Shown: positions 1 to 9,017 of the stretch, in pieces
Position numbering within the stretch: position 1 is the stretch's first letter
Layout of the letters: every line of letters begins with the position of its first letter
Origin: Vibrio splendidus
Lineage (GTDB): Bacteria; Pseudomonadota; Gammaproteobacteria; Enterobacterales; Vibrionaceae
Length of the DNA stretch: 64,000 nucleotides
NCBI RefSeq assembly: GCF_001557875.1
Contig: NZ_LNRF01000004.1
Location: forward strand, 310,001 to 374,000
Reading direction: 5' to 3'
The notes under the pieces: model-generated
What the model was told of the DNA's origin: nothing
The model's database searches: none
Seen by the model: the letters and a program-made list of their open reading frames with translations, nothing else
Program-made: the position numbers and the translations under genes

Positions 1-2530
1 ACTCATTAATAAACTCTTGAATCGATGGAACCGTCGCATTCGCCCTTACCTGCGCGCTAAATACCACTGCGCCAGTTTCTCGAGTACTTGCGAAGTAACC
101 GCTTGCACCGTAAGTGTAGGCTTTGTCTTCACGTAGATTCTGGTTGATACGGCTATTGAAGTTACCCGCTAAATTGAAGTTAGCTAGTTGACTCAAATAC
201 AGCTCACCAGTCGCATCAAATGGCAGGCCTTTACGAACCAAGCGAACAATGCTTTGCGGTGCACCCGGTTTGTCGACTAAATACAAATGTTGACCAGAAA
301 GCTCTTTGACGATCTGGGGACGCGTTAATGGCGCCGCATCGCCTCGCCACTGTTCAAAGAATTGTAGCTGTTTCCCAACCTCTTTCTTCGAGATATCTCC
401 CACAACAACAATATTGGCACCTTGTGGTGTGTAATGTTGTGCATAGAATTTTTTCACATCACCTAAGGTCAATTTCGATAGAGATTCCTTAGTGCCATCA
501 CTTGCGCGAGCAAAAATACTATCACCAAACAGCACTTCACGAGTTGCTTGGGAAGCCATCCAGCTTGGCTGCTGGTGCTGATAGACAACGCCTTCTAACA
601 TCTGCTTCTTAACGCGCTCGAAATCTTGCTCATCGAACTTAGGCTCGAATAGAACCTCTTGCACAATCGCCAAGGTTTGAGGCAAGTTTTTCTCTAGCGT
701 CGAGACTGAAATATCTGTGGTGTAGCTGCCTGCACTAATGCTCACGCTACTACCAAGTTTATCTAAGGTCGCTTGTAACTCTTCAACTGTTCGTTTGGTT
801 GAACCTTCTTCCATCATCGAAGCCGTTAGGTTCGCCAGCCCCTCTTGCCCTTTACGAACATAACGCTCACCTGCTGGAAGTTGAATTTGTAGCTGTACTG
901 TCGGTGTTTCGTTCGTCACAGTACCAATCAAGTCCGTGCCATTTGCAAAGTGCATGCGGTACAGCTCAGGCATGGTCGCCTCAACACCAAAGTTCACTTC
1001 TGGCATCACACTGCGATCAAACGTGTTCGGTGCTTTTCTGAAATCCAGTTGGTCTTCCGTCACCTTGCTGTATTCAGGCAACGTACGTGGTGGCGTGGTA
1101 AAAGTCGCTTCACGAACCGCTAAATCGAGCTTTTTCTTAGGAACCACACTCAAGGTAACCTTGTGCTTACCTTCGATGAAATCTTGGTATGCCTTGCTTA
1201 CACTTTCAGGAGTCACTGCTCGGATTTGATCGAGTTGCGATTCAATTCGATCAGGCTGACCATAGAAGGTTTGGTTAGACGCGAGTTGCGACACCTTACC
1301 TTTTACGCTTTGCAATGCAAAAACGGCATTCGCTTCTGCCATGCCAGTGATCTGGTCTAGACGCTCTTGTTCAACGCCCTCTTTCGAGAATTGCTCTAAT
1401 GTATCCATCAGCTCTTTATTGAGAACCGTCAAATCGCCTTTTTCACCTGAGTTACCCATCGCATACACGTACATGGTACAAGCAAGCTCAGCACAATCAT
1501 GGAAAGATCCAGCGCTAACTGCCTTCTGCGTTTTTACTAGGTTTTGATACAAGTAACTGTTGGTACCTGAACCTAATACGTTAGATAGCGCATTCAAGGA
1601 AGCCTGTGTCTCTTCTCCGCGATAGGTTGTTGGCCAGCCCACAAGTACCATCGGCTGACGAATATTGTCTTCTAAGGTGATGTACTTATCTTCTGTTAGA
1701 ACAGCTGGTTGCTTCTCTGCCGCCTTCACTTCAGGACCTTGAGGGATTGGACCAAAGTACTTGTTAACCCACTCTAGCGTGTCATCAACGTCGATATCAC
1801 CACCAATCGTTAACACGGCATTGTTTGGACCGTACCAACGCAGGAAAAAGGCTTTGAGGTCATTCACATCAACACGGTCGAGATCTTCAACATAGCCGAT
1901 TGGTTGCCAAGAGTAAGGGTGACCTTCTGGGTAAAGCGCTTCGCCCATGCGTTCCCACATTAAGCCATAAGGACGGTTTTCGTAGCTCTGCGCTCGCTCG
2001 TTTTTAACCGTGCCTCTTTGCACCTCAAATTTCTTCTGAGAAACCGCATCCAACAAGAAACCCATTCGGTCGGATTCTAACCACAACATTTTCTCAAGTT
2101 GGTTAGATGGAACGGTTTCAAAGTAGTTGGTACGGTCACGGTTAGTGGTGCCATTTAGCGAACCACCCGCTTCGGTAATAATCTTAAAGTGCTGCTGGTC
2201 ACCAACGTTCTCAGAACCTTGGAACATCATGTGCTCAAAGAAGTGAGCAAAGCCCGACTTGCCTATCTCTTCACGAGCAGAGCCTACGTGGTAAGTTACA
2301 TCAACATGCACCAACGGATCGGAATCATCAGGGGAAAGAATAACTGTCAGGCCGTTTTCAAGCTGATACTTGGTGTAAGGAATCACCACTTTATCTTTAG
2401 AAGGCTTAACCTCTTCTAACAGAGTGACACCTTCAGGTAACGAAGAAAAGAAGGGCGTTGAGCTAGGTACATTGTAAGAACAGCCAGCAATGGCGATAAG
2501 AGAAAATGTACCAAGTAAAACCTTTTTCAT
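1..2530 (-). CDS. M16-family zinc metallopeptidase lipoprotein (C-terminus beyond window)
   Basis: This is the N-terminal 843 residues of an insulinase/pitrilysin-type (M16) peptidase that reads off the left edge. It starts MKKVLLGTFSLIAIAGCS, a lipoprotein signal with lipobox cysteine 17, so the product is probably membrane-anchored in the periplasm. The inverted zinc motif HFFEH lies at residues 96-100. A peptidase domain, an M16C linker domain and a second M16-like repeat follow, which matches the usual ~920-950-residue two-repeat form. The start is 9 bases beyond the yqaA-like stop with an AGGAGA-type ribosome site, so it is probably co-transcribed with the two upstream genes. The substrate is unknown; family members degrade peptides. 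Class is confident, specific role is not. Confidence 0.9.
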   Translation of the reverse strand, partial: MKKVLLGTFSLIAIAGCSYNVPSSTPFFSSLPEGVTLLEEVKPSKDKVVIPYTKYQLENGLTVILSPDDSDPLVHVDVTYHVGSAREEIGKSGFAHFFEHMMFQGSENVGDQQHFKIITEAGGSLNGTTNRDRTNYFETVPSNQLEKMLWLESDRMGFLLDAVSQKKFEVQRGTVKNERAQSYENRPYGLMWERMGEALYPEGHPYSWQPIGYVEDLDRVDVNDLKAFFLRWYGPNNAVLTIGGDIDVDDTLEWVNKYFGPIPQGPEVKAAEKQPAVLTEDKYITLEDNIRQPMVLVGWPTTYRGEETQASLNALSNVLGSGTNSYLYQNLVKTQKAVSAGSFHDCAELACTMYVYAMGNSGEKGDLTVLNKELMDTLEQFSKEGVEQERLDQITGMAEANAVFALQSVKGKVSQLASNQTFYGQPDRIESQLDQIRAVTPESVSKAYQDFIEGKHKVTLSVVPKKKLDLAVREATFTTPPRTLPEYSKVTEDQLDFRKAPNTFDRSVMPEVNFGVEATMPELYRMHFANGTDLIGTVTNETPTVQLQIQLPAGERYVRKGQEGLANLTASMMEEGSTKRTVEELQATLDKLGSSVSISAGSYTTDISVSTLEKNLPQTLAIVQEVLFEPKFDEQDFERVKKQMLEGVVYQHQQPSWMASQATREVLFGDSIFARASDGTKESLSKLTLGDVKKFYAQHYTPQGANIVVVGDISKKEVGKQLQFFEQWRGDAAPLTRPQIVKELSGQHLYLVDKPGAPQSIVRLVRKGLPFDATGELYLSQLANFNLAGNFNSRINQNLREDKAYTYGASGYFASTRETGAVVFSAQVRANATVPSIQEFINE

Positions 2531-2539
2531 TGGTTCTCC

Positions 2540-3001
2540 TTAGAAAAAACCGAAGTAGATAGCAGCAAGTAAGCTATAGCGAGCGGCTTTGCCAATCGCT
2601 ATCAAAATAACGCAAGGGATGAATTTCATTCTTAGCCAACCCGCGGCCAGACACAAAGGGTCACCAATGATCGGTAACCAACTAAATAACAGTGTCCAGT
2701 AACCATAACGGCTCAGCCAAGCCATAGCCTTATGACCATGCTTTTCAGATTGAGTTCGATTAGGCAACCACAAACCAATCCAATAGTTGGTCAGGCCGCC
2801 TAAAGTATTGCCTAATGTCGCCACCAGAATGATCGATGAGGTTGAAAACTGATCTAAGCTCAATGCAGCCACAAGGCTAGCTTCTGAACCACCGGGGAGT
2901 AACGTGGCACTCAAGAAGCCACTAATGAAGAGTACCCACAGCGCCGAGTCCGAGAACCACAGCGCGATATTTTCAAAAAGGGAGTTAAAGAATTCTAGCA
3001 C
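2540..3001 (-). CDS. yqaA: YqaA-family (VTT/DedA-like) inner-membrane protein
   Basis: A 153-residue, highly hydrophobic protein with four or so membrane segments. It carries the GSEASLVAAL, GNTLGGLTNYWIG and WLPIIGDPLCLAAGWLRM blocks typical of YqaA/SNARE-associated (VTT) proteins. Relatives of the DedA group are linked to membrane homeostasis and lipid scrambling, but the exact role of YqaA is not established. The start is GTG and lies 6 bases after the stop of the quinone reductase gene; the next gene follows 9 bases later. The arrangement suggests one transcript. The symbol is by similarity to E. coli YqaA from memory. Confidence 0.8.
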   Translation of the reverse strand: MLEFFNSLFENIALWFSDSALWVLFISGFLSATLLPGGSEASLVAALSLDQFSTSSIILVATLGNTLGGLTNYWIGLWLPNRTQSEKHGHKAMAWLSRYGYWTLLFSWLPIIGDPLCLAAGWLRMKFIPCVILIAIGKAARYSLLAAIYFGFF

Positions 3002-3007
3002 TGCATA

Positions 3008-3961
3008 TCAACTTTCTTGCATTTTAAGTAGCACCTTGCCTCTGGTGTGTCCGGTTTCAACCTGCAGATGCGCCGACTGCGCCTCGTCTAACTGGTAGAT
3101 ACCTTGAATTTCTGTTTTGAGCAATCCGACACTGACCATGTAAAGCATTGTGTCCATTTGTTCAGGGTTTGGTTCAACTAACATACCTGATGCAGTAAAA
3201 CCTAATAGTGTTGCTTTCTCACAGATAAGTTCTGCAGATAGCGTTGGCACAGTCACGACTCTCGCACCATCTTTTAGGCACTTCAATGCGTCAAGAGCGG
3301 TGTCGCCACCGACCAAATCAATCAACACATCAACATCAGAGACTCGCTCCGATGCTGGCGCAAACTTATAGTTAATCGCGTGGGCACCTAATGTCGCAAG
3401 GTAATCAAGGTTGGCTTCACTGCAAGTTGTGTATACCTCGGCTTTTGCTGCCACTGCAATTTGAACCGCAAGGTGACCAACGCCGCCCGCGCCCGCTAAG
3501 ATAAGCACGCGATCGCCTTCTTTCACTTCGGCTTTATTGAGTGCTTGTGCTGCTGTTTGGCTAGCAAGTGGTAATGCCGCAGCCGCTTCTAGGGTGACAG
3601 AGTCAGGAACCATGCTTAGTGCCGCTTCTGGAACACATACATACTGACTGTAGCCGCCACCTTGCAGTGGAAAACCAATAAAGCCTGCCACATTATCACC
3701 AACCGTAAAACGTTCAGCCTGTTCGCCTTGAGTGACAATTTGCCCTGAAATATCGTAGCCAGGTACCCAAGGCAGGTTATCTTTGTTTTGTGCTGCCGCC
3801 CAACCAAGGCCAGCTCGGGTCTTGACATCAATAGGATTAATGCCTGAAAAGGAAACTTTAACCACTACTTCTCCAGCCTTAGGCTCAGGGATCGCACTGG
3901 TTTGAATACTTAGGTTTTCGACGCCGCCGAATTGAGTAATCGCAATCTGTTTATTTTCCAT
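3008..3961 (-). CDS. zinc-independent medium-chain quinone/alcohol oxidoreductase
   Basis: A 317-residue member of the medium-chain dehydrogenase/reductase superfamily, quinone-oxidoreductase branch. The N-terminal GroES-like domain contains GEVVVKVSFSGINPIDVKTR and VPGYDISG. The Rossmann NAD(P)-binding motif is AGAGGVGHLAVQIA near residues 150-163. The catalytic zinc cysteine/histidine set of true alcohol dehydrogenases is absent, which fits NADPH:quinone reductase-type chemistry. I chose the ATG giving MENKQIAITQFGG, because an AAGGAA ribosome site precedes it and the family starts there; an in-frame start 39 bases upstream is less likely. It heads the small minus-strand cluster ending in the M16 peptidase. 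The substrate is unknown. Confidence 0.85.
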   Translation of the reverse strand: MENKQIAITQFGGVENLSIQTSAIPEPKAGEVVVKVSFSGINPIDVKTRAGLGWAAAQNKDNLPWVPGYDISGQIVTQGEQAERFTVGDNVAGFIGFPLQGGGYSQYVCVPEAALSMVPDSVTLEAAAALPLASQTAAQALNKAEVKEGDRVLILAGAGGVGHLAVQIAVAAKAEVYTTCSEANLDYLATLGAHAINYKFAPASERVSDVDVLIDLVGGDTALDALKCLKDGARVVTVPTLSAELICEKATLLGFTASGMLVEPNPEQMDTMLYMVSVGLLKTEIQGIYQLDEAQSAHLQVETGHTRGKVLLKMQES

Positions 3962-4011
3962 TTCCACATTTCCTTGATTGATAAAAGCCCTAGTGAGCAA
4001 GCACCCTAATT

Positions 4012-4044
4012 AATAAAAAGAAAGGGATGCGAAAGCATCCCTTT
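4012..4044 (-). terminator. rho-independent terminator of oadGAB
   Basis: AAAGGGATGC, loop GAAA, then GCATCCCTTT; on the minus strand it is followed by CTTTTTATTAAT. It lies about 90 bases after the oadB stop and separates the operon from the quinone reductase gene. Confidence 0.8.
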
Positions 4045-4133
4045 GACTATAAACCATTTAATAAGGCTAAGTTAACCGCTCATTCGTAAATTGACGACCA
4101 ATTAACGTAACGATACATGACCTAAGTAATCCA

Positions 4134-5264
4134 TTAACCGACTAGCGCTAATAGAATACCCGCCGCAACCGCACTACCAAGTACACCGGCTACGTTCGGG
4201 CCCATCGCATGCATCAACAAGAAGTTCTGAGGGTTTGCCTCAAGACCAACCTTGTTCACAACACGTGCCGCCATTGGAACCGCCGATACGCCAGCTGCGC
4301 CAATCAGTGGGTTGATGTCCTCTTTCGAGAAGCGATTCAACACCTTCGCCATCAATACACCACCTGCCGTACCGATACTGAACGCGACCGCACCTAAACC
4401 TAGAATACCCAGAGTCTCTAAGTTCAAGAACGTATCCGCTTGAAGCTTAGAACCCACACCTAGGCCAAGGAAAATAGTCACAACGTTAATCAGTTCGTTT
4501 TGAGCTGTTTTTGAAAGACGATCAACCACGCCCGCTTCACGCATTAAGTTACCCAAACAGAACATACCGACTAGAGGTGTTGCTGAAGGTAGGAACAAAA
4601 TCGTCATCAGTAGTACAGCAAGCGGGAAAAGGATCTTCTCTGCTTTGCTAACATGACGAAGTTGAGCCATCTTAATCTTGCGCTCTTCAGGAGACGTTAA
4701 CGCTTTCATGATTGGTGGTTGAATGATAGGAACCAAAGCCATGTAGCTATAAGCAGCTACTGCAATAGCACCTAAAAGATCAGGAGATAACTTGCTCGCC
4801 AAGAAGATCGCAGTTGGGCCGTCGGCACCACCAATGATCGCAATTGACGAAGCATCGGCCATCGAGAACTCCATTCCTGGAACGTAGTTTAGCAAGATAG
4901 CGCCAAATAGCGTTGCAAAGATACCAAACTGAGCCGCAGCCCCTAGCCACAATGTTTTAGGGTTCGCAATCAACGCACCGAAGTCCGTCATCGCACCAAC
5001 CCCCATAAAGATCAGCAGTGGGAAAATACCCGTTTCAATACCGATGTAGTAAACGTAGTAAAGCAAACCGCCGGGATCAGTGAACCCAGCATTTGGAATG
5101 TTTGCTAATACAGCACCAAAACCAATAGGTAGTAGAAGTAACGGTTCAAATCCTTTACGAATTGCTAAAAACAACAGTAAGCAACCAACCAGCATCATAC
5201 AGATCTGGCCGAACTCAAAGTTCGCAATTCCTGTTTCAGACCATAAGGTCATCAATCCTTCCAT
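4134..5264 (-). CDS. oadB: oxaloacetate decarboxylase beta subunit (Na+ pump)
   Basis: A 376-residue polytopic membrane protein that decarboxylates carboxybiotin on OadA and couples this to outward Na+ transport. Family-typical blocks are visible: [17 protein letters not shown], the glycine-rich [14 protein letters not shown], and [14 protein letters not shown]. The length fits Na+-transporting carboxylate decarboxylase beta subunits (about 375-435). The ATG is preceded by AAGGGAGTACC, and the ribosome site overlaps the oadA stop, which suggests translational coupling. It is last in the oadGAB operon. Related methylmalonyl-CoA and glutaconyl-CoA decarboxylases share this subunit, but the OadA sequence points to oxaloacetate. 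Confidence 0.95.
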   Translation of the reverse strand: MEGLMTLWSETGIANFEFGQICMMLVGCLLLFLAIRKGFEPLLLLPIGFGAVLANIPNAGFTDPGGLLYYVYYIGIETGIFPLLIFMGVGAMTDFGALIANPKTLWLGAAAQFGIFATLFGAILLNYVPGMEFSMADASSIAIIGGADGPTAIFLASKLSPDLLGAIAVAAYSYMALVPIIQPPIMKALTSPEERKIKMAQLRHVSKAEKILFPLAVLLMTILFLPSATPLVGMFCLGNLMREAGVVDRLSKTAQNELINVVTIFLGLGVGSKLQADTFLNLETLGILGLGAVAFSIGTAGGVLMAKVLNRFSKEDINPLIGAAGVSAVPMAARVVNKVGLEANPQNFLLMHAMGPNVAGVLGSAVAAGILLALVG

Positions 5265-5273
5265 GGTACTCCC

Positions 5274-7058
5274 TTACGCTAAGCTTAGTAGTGGAGCGCC
5301 TACAGTAACTGCATCGCCTTCTTTAACATTCAATTCTTGAACGATACCACCACGAGCAGCACGAACTTCCGTTTCCATCTTCATTGCTTCTAGGATTAGC
5401 AGAACGTCGCCTTCAGCAACCTCAGCACCCGCCTGAACGTTTACTTTAAAGATGTTACCCGCCAATGGAGCTGGAACCGCTTCAGCGTCAGACGCTGCTA
5501 CTGGTGCAGCCTGAGCCGCTTGAGCAGGTTTTGCAGATGGCGCCACGGATGTCAGTTCACCTTGTGGACCAACTTCAACATCGTAAACCTGGCCATCAAC
5601 CTTCACGCTGTAGCTTTCAATACCACCAGAAGCTTGTACAGGAGCTGCTGCAACTGGAGCCGCAACTTCTAGCGTTGGTGCAGGTTCAAATGCTTCAGGA
5701 TTACGACGGTTCTTAAGGAACTTAAGACCCACTTGTGGGAAGAGCGCGTAAGTCAGTACATCATCAACCGTATCTTCAGCTAGAGAGATACCCTCTGATT
5801 TCGCTTTCTCTAACAGATCCGTCGTTAACGTATCCATTTCAGACTTAAGTAAATCGGCAGGACGACAAGTAATCGGCTCAGCACCGTCTAAAACTTTCGC
5901 TTGCAGTTCAGCATCCACTTCAGCAGGTGCTTGACCGTATTCACCTTTCAGTAGACCAGCAGTCTCTTTGGTGATGCTCTTATAGCGCTCACCGGTTAAA
6001 ACGTTAATAACTGCTTGAGTACCGACAATCTGAGACGTTGGTGTTACTAAAGGAATGTAACCAAGCTCTTTACGTACGCGTGGGATCTCTTCTAGAACTT
6101 CATCCATGCGATCGGCTGCGCCTTGCTCTTTAAGTTGGCCTTCCATGTTAGTTAACATGCCGCCAGGAACTTGAGCGATCAAGATTCGAGAATCGACACC
6201 TTTTAGCTGACCTTCCCATTTCGCGTACTTCTTACGTACATCACGGAAGTAAGCTGCGATTGGTTCGATTTGGTCTAGTTTGAGATTCGTGTCGCGCTCT
6301 GTACCTTCTAACATCGCAACAACCGTTTCGGTTGGCGTATGACCGTAAGTACAGCTCATTGAAGAGATAGCGGTATCTAGAATGTCGATCCCCGCTTCAA
6401 CGGCTTTAACCGCTGTTGCGGTCGATAGACCGGTTGTCGCGTGGCTATGCAGCGCTAGAGGAACGTCACACGATGCTTTGATACGTGTAATCAGCTCTTC
6501 TGCTTCATACGGCTTTAATAAACCTGACATATCCTTGATACATAGTGAGTGACAACCTAGGTCTTCTAGACGCTTGGCCAAATCAACCCAAGTATCTGAG
6601 TTGTGAACCGGACTGGTTGTGTAAGACAAGGTACCTTGAGCGTGGCCACCAACGTCGATCGTTGCTTTCACTGCTTTTTCAAAGTTACGTACGTCATTCA
6701 TCGCATCAAAAATACGGAATACGTCCATGCCGTTTTTATGGGCACGTTCAACAAATTTTTCTACTACATCATCCGCGTAGTGACGGTAGCCCAATAGGTT
6801 TTGACCACGCAGTAGCATCTGCATTGGTGTGTTTGGCATCGCTTTTTTCAGCTCACGCAAACGCTCCCATGGATCCTCGCCAAGAAAACGGATACACGAA
6901 TCAAACGTCGCGCCGCCCCAAGTCTCAAGTGACCAGTAACCGACTTTATCCAGTTCTGCCGCAATTGGCAGCATATCTTCGATACGCATACGAGTAGCAA
7001 ATAGTGACTGGTGCGCGTCACGAAGTACCACATCTGTGATAGCTAGTGGTTTAGACAT
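5274..7058 (-). CDS. oadA: oxaloacetate decarboxylase alpha subunit (carboxyltransferase-biotin carrier)
   Basis: A 594-residue cytoplasmic subunit that transfers the carboxyl group of oxaloacetate to biotin, giving pyruvate. The N-terminal carboxyltransferase domain begins with [17 protein letters not shown] and contains the metal-binding [10 protein letters not shown] block. A conserved PYC_OADA domain follows. An alanine/proline-rich linker leads to a C-terminal biotinyl domain with EAMKMET, the lysine being the biotinylation site. I chose the second of two ATGs (reading MSKPLAITD) because GGAG lies 9 bases before it; the first ATG is only 3 bases away. It lies between oadG and oadB. With csrA and the tRNA cluster upstream, the placement carries no obvious citrate-fermentation genes. 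Confidence 0.96.
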   Translation of the reverse strand: MSKPLAITDVVLRDAHQSLFATRMRIEDMLPIAAELDKVGYWSLETWGGATFDSCIRFLGEDPWERLRELKKAMPNTPMQMLLRGQNLLGYRHYADDVVEKFVERAHKNGMDVFRIFDAMNDVRNFEKAVKATIDVGGHAQGTLSYTTSPVHNSDTWVDLAKRLEDLGCHSLCIKDMSGLLKPYEAEELITRIKASCDVPLALHSHATTGLSTATAVKAVEAGIDILDTAISSMSCTYGHTPTETVVAMLEGTERDTNLKLDQIEPIAAYFRDVRKKYAKWEGQLKGVDSRILIAQVPGGMLTNMEGQLKEQGAADRMDEVLEEIPRVRKELGYIPLVTPTSQIVGTQAVINVLTGERYKSITKETAGLLKGEYGQAPAEVDAELQAKVLDGAEPITCRPADLLKSEMDTLTTDLLEKAKSEGISLAEDTVDDVLTYALFPQVGLKFLKNRRNPEAFEPAPTLEVAAPVAAAPVQASGGIESYSVKVDGQVYDVEVGPQGELTSVAPSAKPAQAAQAAPVAASDAEAVPAPLAGNIFKVNVQAGAEVAEGDVLLILEAMKMETEVRAARGGIVQELNVKEGDAVTVGAPLLSLA

Positions 7059-7089
7059 GCTCATAAACTCCTTTTTAATCCTTTAAATG

Positions 7090-7347
7090 CTACTTAGCAG
7101 TAGACGCACGGTATTGATGAACCGCGGCCGAAATTGCTGCCACTACCTGTGGACTAACAGCTGAAGGGTTTGATTGTGATTTTTGAATTTTTTTAGGTGC
7201 TGCGATCGGCTCTGGTACTTCTTCTGGTACCAGTTTTGACATCAACCGAACGAGGTAAACTAGAATAGTTAGGAAAATAAAGACAACGGACATCCCCGTT
7301 ATCATTAGAGTCGCCGCATCTCCTAGCAGGCTTCCAATATTAGTCAT
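7090..7347 (-). CDS. oadG: oxaloacetate decarboxylase gamma subunit
   Basis: An 85-residue membrane-anchoring subunit of the OadGAB sodium pump. One N-terminal transmembrane helix (residues ~12-34, LMITGMSVVFIFLTILVYLV) is followed by a short proline-rich cytoplasmic tail. The family uses this tail to bind OadA, and a zinc-binding histidine-type tail end is usual. The start at MTNIGSLLGDA is supported by GAAAGGAAGC just upstream; a longer frame to 7413 would add 22 residues without a ribosome site. It is first in the operon, 31 bases before the oadA start. Confidence 0.9.
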   Translation of the reverse strand: MTNIGSLLGDAATLMITGMSVVFIFLTILVYLVRLMSKLVPEEVPEPIAAPKKIQKSQSNPSAVSPQVVAAISAAVHQYRASTAK

Positions 7348-7415
7348 GTTGCTTCCTTTCTTCGTCATCCTGACATACGTACAGGATTTCAGCGAATAGT
7401 GATCCCGACCCATGG

Positions 7416-7443
7416 ATTATCTCGATTGGTAAAAGTTTGTCAA
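7416..7443 (-). promoter_or_regulatory. probable oadGAB promoter
   Basis: On the minus strand a perfect TTGACA (7438-7443) is followed after 16 bases by GATAAT (7416-7421), a five-of-six -10 match. This predicts a start near 7409 and a leader of about 60 bases to the oadG ATG. A second TTGACA lies further upstream near 7515-7520 without a good -10. The rest of 7444-7683 is AT-rich and holds nothing else that I recognise. Confidence 0.6.
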
Positions 7444-7683
7444 TTTTGTTTAAGGTTCTGTTACGGATAACGCACACATAAGGTTAATTATTCGCCTATC
7501 AGATCACATAAATCTGTCAAATACGTCATTTTTAGATATTTAAACTGTGACTTAAACGGGGCTTTTCTGGCAATTGATATGAGAAAGGTGGAATAACAAA
7601 GAAGCCATCAAGAACTACTTTAAATACAACAAGTTAAACAACGAACAAATTTAACATTGTTGCAACAAATTGGCAGCAGACAT

Positions 7684-7714
7684 AAAAAAAGCCTCGTATA
7701 AACGAGGCTTTTTC
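7684..7714 (-). terminator. terminator of the tRNA cluster
   Basis: AAAGCCTCGT/ACGAGGCTTT stem with long A and T flanks. On the minus strand it follows the last tRNA-Arg by about 10 bases and is followed by TTTTTTT. Confidence 0.85.
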
Positions 7715-7722
7715 TAATAATG

Positions 7723-7799
7723 TGGCGCGCTCTGGAGGATTCGAACCTCCGACCGCCTGGTTCGTAGCCAGGTACTCTATCCAGCTGAGCTAAGAGCGC
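7723..7799 (-). tRNA. tRNA-Arg(ACG), type A acceptor stem
   Basis: 77 nt including encoded CCA. The anticodon arm is CCTGG CTACGAA CCAGG with anticodon ACG (read as ICG), decoding CGU/CGC/CGA. The acceptor stem is GCGCTCT/AGAGCGC, called type A here. It is the last gene of the cluster in the direction of transcription. Corresponds to the argVYZQ array downstream of csrA-serV in E. coli. Confidence 0.97.
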
Positions 7800-7880
7800 A
7801 CGGTTTTAATATCAATTCATTGTTACTAACAACATATCAATATAAGGATTTCATTCTTATAAGAAAGAAGCCCTAAATAG

Positions 7881-7957
7881 TGGCGCGTCCTGGAGGATTC
7901 GAACCTCCGACCGCCTGGTTCGTAGCCAGGTACTCTATCCAGCTGAGCTAAGGACGC
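7881..7957 (-). tRNA. tRNA-Arg(ACG), type B acceptor stem
   Basis: Same 77-nt gene body as its neighbours, but the acceptor stem is GCGTCCT/AGGACGC (type B). Separated from the next downstream copy by an 81-base long-type spacer. Confidence 0.97.
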
Positions 7958-8014
7958 ACGGTTTTCGATATCAGTATTTCCAATATCAGGAGTTCACAAG
8001 GAAACCCTAAATAG

Positions 8015-8091
8015 TGGCGCGTCCTGGAGGATTCGAACCTCCGACCGCCTGGTTCGTAGCCAGGTACTCTATCCAGCTGAGCTAAGGACGC
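8015..8091 (-). tRNA. tRNA-Arg(ACG), type B acceptor stem
   Basis: Identical body with type B acceptor stem (GCGTCCT/AGGACGC), anticodon ACG, CCA encoded. Followed in transcription by a 57-base short-type spacer. Confidence 0.97.
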
Positions 8092-8149
8092 GCAGTTTTC
8101 GATATCGGTATTCCCAATATCAGGGGTTCATAAAAGAAACCCTAAATAG

Positions 8150-8226
8150 TGGCGCGCTCTGGAGGATTCGAACCTCCGACCGCCTGGTTCGTAGCCAGGT
8201 ACTCTATCCAGCTGAGCTAAGAGCGC
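8150..8226 (-). tRNA. tRNA-Arg(ACG), type A acceptor stem
   Basis: Identical body with type A acceptor stem (GCGCTCT/AGAGCGC), anticodon ACG, CCA encoded. Followed in transcription by a 58-base short-type spacer. Confidence 0.97.
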
Positions 8227-8303
8227 ACGGTTTTAGTATCGACTTACTATTACACAGTTCAATACAAGGATTTCTATTCTTATAAGAAAGAAGCCCTAAA
8301 TAG

Positions 8304-8380
8304 TGGCGCGTCCTGGAGGATTCGAACCTCCGACCGCCTGGTTCGTAGCCAGGTACTCTATCCAGCTGAGCTAAGGACGC
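8304..8380 (-). tRNA. tRNA-Arg(ACG), type B acceptor stem
   Basis: Type B acceptor stem, anticodon ACG, CCA encoded. Flanked by two long-type spacers (77 and 80 bases). Confidence 0.97.
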
Positions 8381-8460
8381 ACGGTTTTTGATATTAATTC
8401 TCGATGAACGATTTATCAATATCAGGATTCACATTCTTATCAGAACTAAACCCCAAATAG

Positions 8461-8537
8461 TGGCGCGCTCTGGAGGATTCGAACCTCCGACCGCCTGGTT
8501 CGTAGCCAGGTACTCTATCCAGCTGAGCTAAGAGCGC
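8461..8537 (-). tRNA. tRNA-Arg(ACG), type A acceptor stem
   Basis: Type A acceptor stem, anticodon ACG, CCA encoded. It lies between a long-type spacer (downstream) and a short-type spacer (upstream). Confidence 0.97.
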
Positions 8538-8594
8538 ACGGTTTTCGATATCAGTATTCCCAATATCAGGAGTTCACAAGGAAACCCTAAAGAG

Positions 8595-8671
8595 TGGCGC
8601 GTCCTGGAGGATTCGAACCTCCGACCGCCTGGTTCGTAGCCAGGTACTCTATCCAGCTGAGCTAAGGACGC
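8595..8671 (-). tRNA. tRNA-Arg(ACG), type B acceptor stem
   Basis: Type B acceptor stem, anticodon ACG, CCA encoded. It is the first of the run of seven arginine tRNAs, after an internal hairpin and a CRP-like palindrome. Confidence 0.97.
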
Positions 8672-8698
8672 ACGGTGTTCATTCATTAAGAATGAAGT

Positions 8699-8714
8699 TG
8701 TGAAATATATCACA
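8699..8714. promoter_or_regulatory. perfect CRP-like palindrome inside the tRNA cluster
   Basis: TGTGAAATATATCACA: both half-sites match the CRP core TGTGA-N6-TCACA exactly. It lies in the 89-base gap between tRNA-Ser (8761) and the run of seven tRNA-Arg genes. No convincing -35/-10 pair is seen next to it, so function is inferred only. Confidence 0.45.
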
Positions 8715-8731
8715 TTCTTCTTGCTACGAAG

Positions 8732-8752
8732 AAAAAAAAAGGCCATCGGCCT
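8732..8752 (-). terminator. internal terminator-like hairpin in the tRNA cluster
   Basis: On the minus strand AGGCC-GAT-GGCCT is followed by nine T residues, 8 bases after the end of a tRNA-Ser gene. The 5-bp stem is short, so termination may be partial. Confidence 0.45.
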
Positions 8753-8760
8753 GTAATGAA

Positions 8761-8853
8761 TGGCGGTGAGGGAGGGATTCGAACCCTCGATGCAGCTACA
8801 AACCACATACTCCCTTAGCAGGGGAGCGCCTTCGGCCACTCGGCCACCTCACC
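8761..8853 (-). tRNA. tRNA-Ser(GCT)
   Basis: 93-nt class II tRNA with encoded CCA and a long variable arm. The anticodon arm is CTCCC CTGCTAA GGGAG (anticodon GCT), reading AGU/AGC. The D-arm reads GGCCGAGTGGCC. Corresponds to serV beside csrA in E. coli. Confidence 0.96.
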
Positions 8854-8897
8854 TAATTCATTATTCTCACATCACTTACAAGTAAGAGAAGAGAGAA

Positions 8898-8974
8898 TGG
8901 CGCGTCCTGGAGGATTCGAACCTCCGACCGCCTGGTTCGTAGCCAGGTACTCTATCCAGCTGAGCTAAGGACGC
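8898..8974 (-). tRNA. tRNA-Arg(ACG), type B acceptor stem
   Basis: 77 nt, anticodon ACG, type B acceptor stem. It sits alone between the two tRNA-Ser genes, apart from the run of seven. Confidence 0.97.
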
Positions 8975-9017
8975 ACATTTACATTGTCTAAATTGCTAAT
9001 TTTAGACTCGCAAGAAA

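Noticed and set aside
7501..7520. CRP site upstream of oadGAB
   Set aside because: Only one half-site (TGTGA on the minus strand) is present; the second half does not match.
8204..8839. Minus-strand reading frames with the repeated phrase LAQLDRVPGYEPGGRRFESS
   Set aside because: This is the well-known spurious translation of tRNA-Arg genes.
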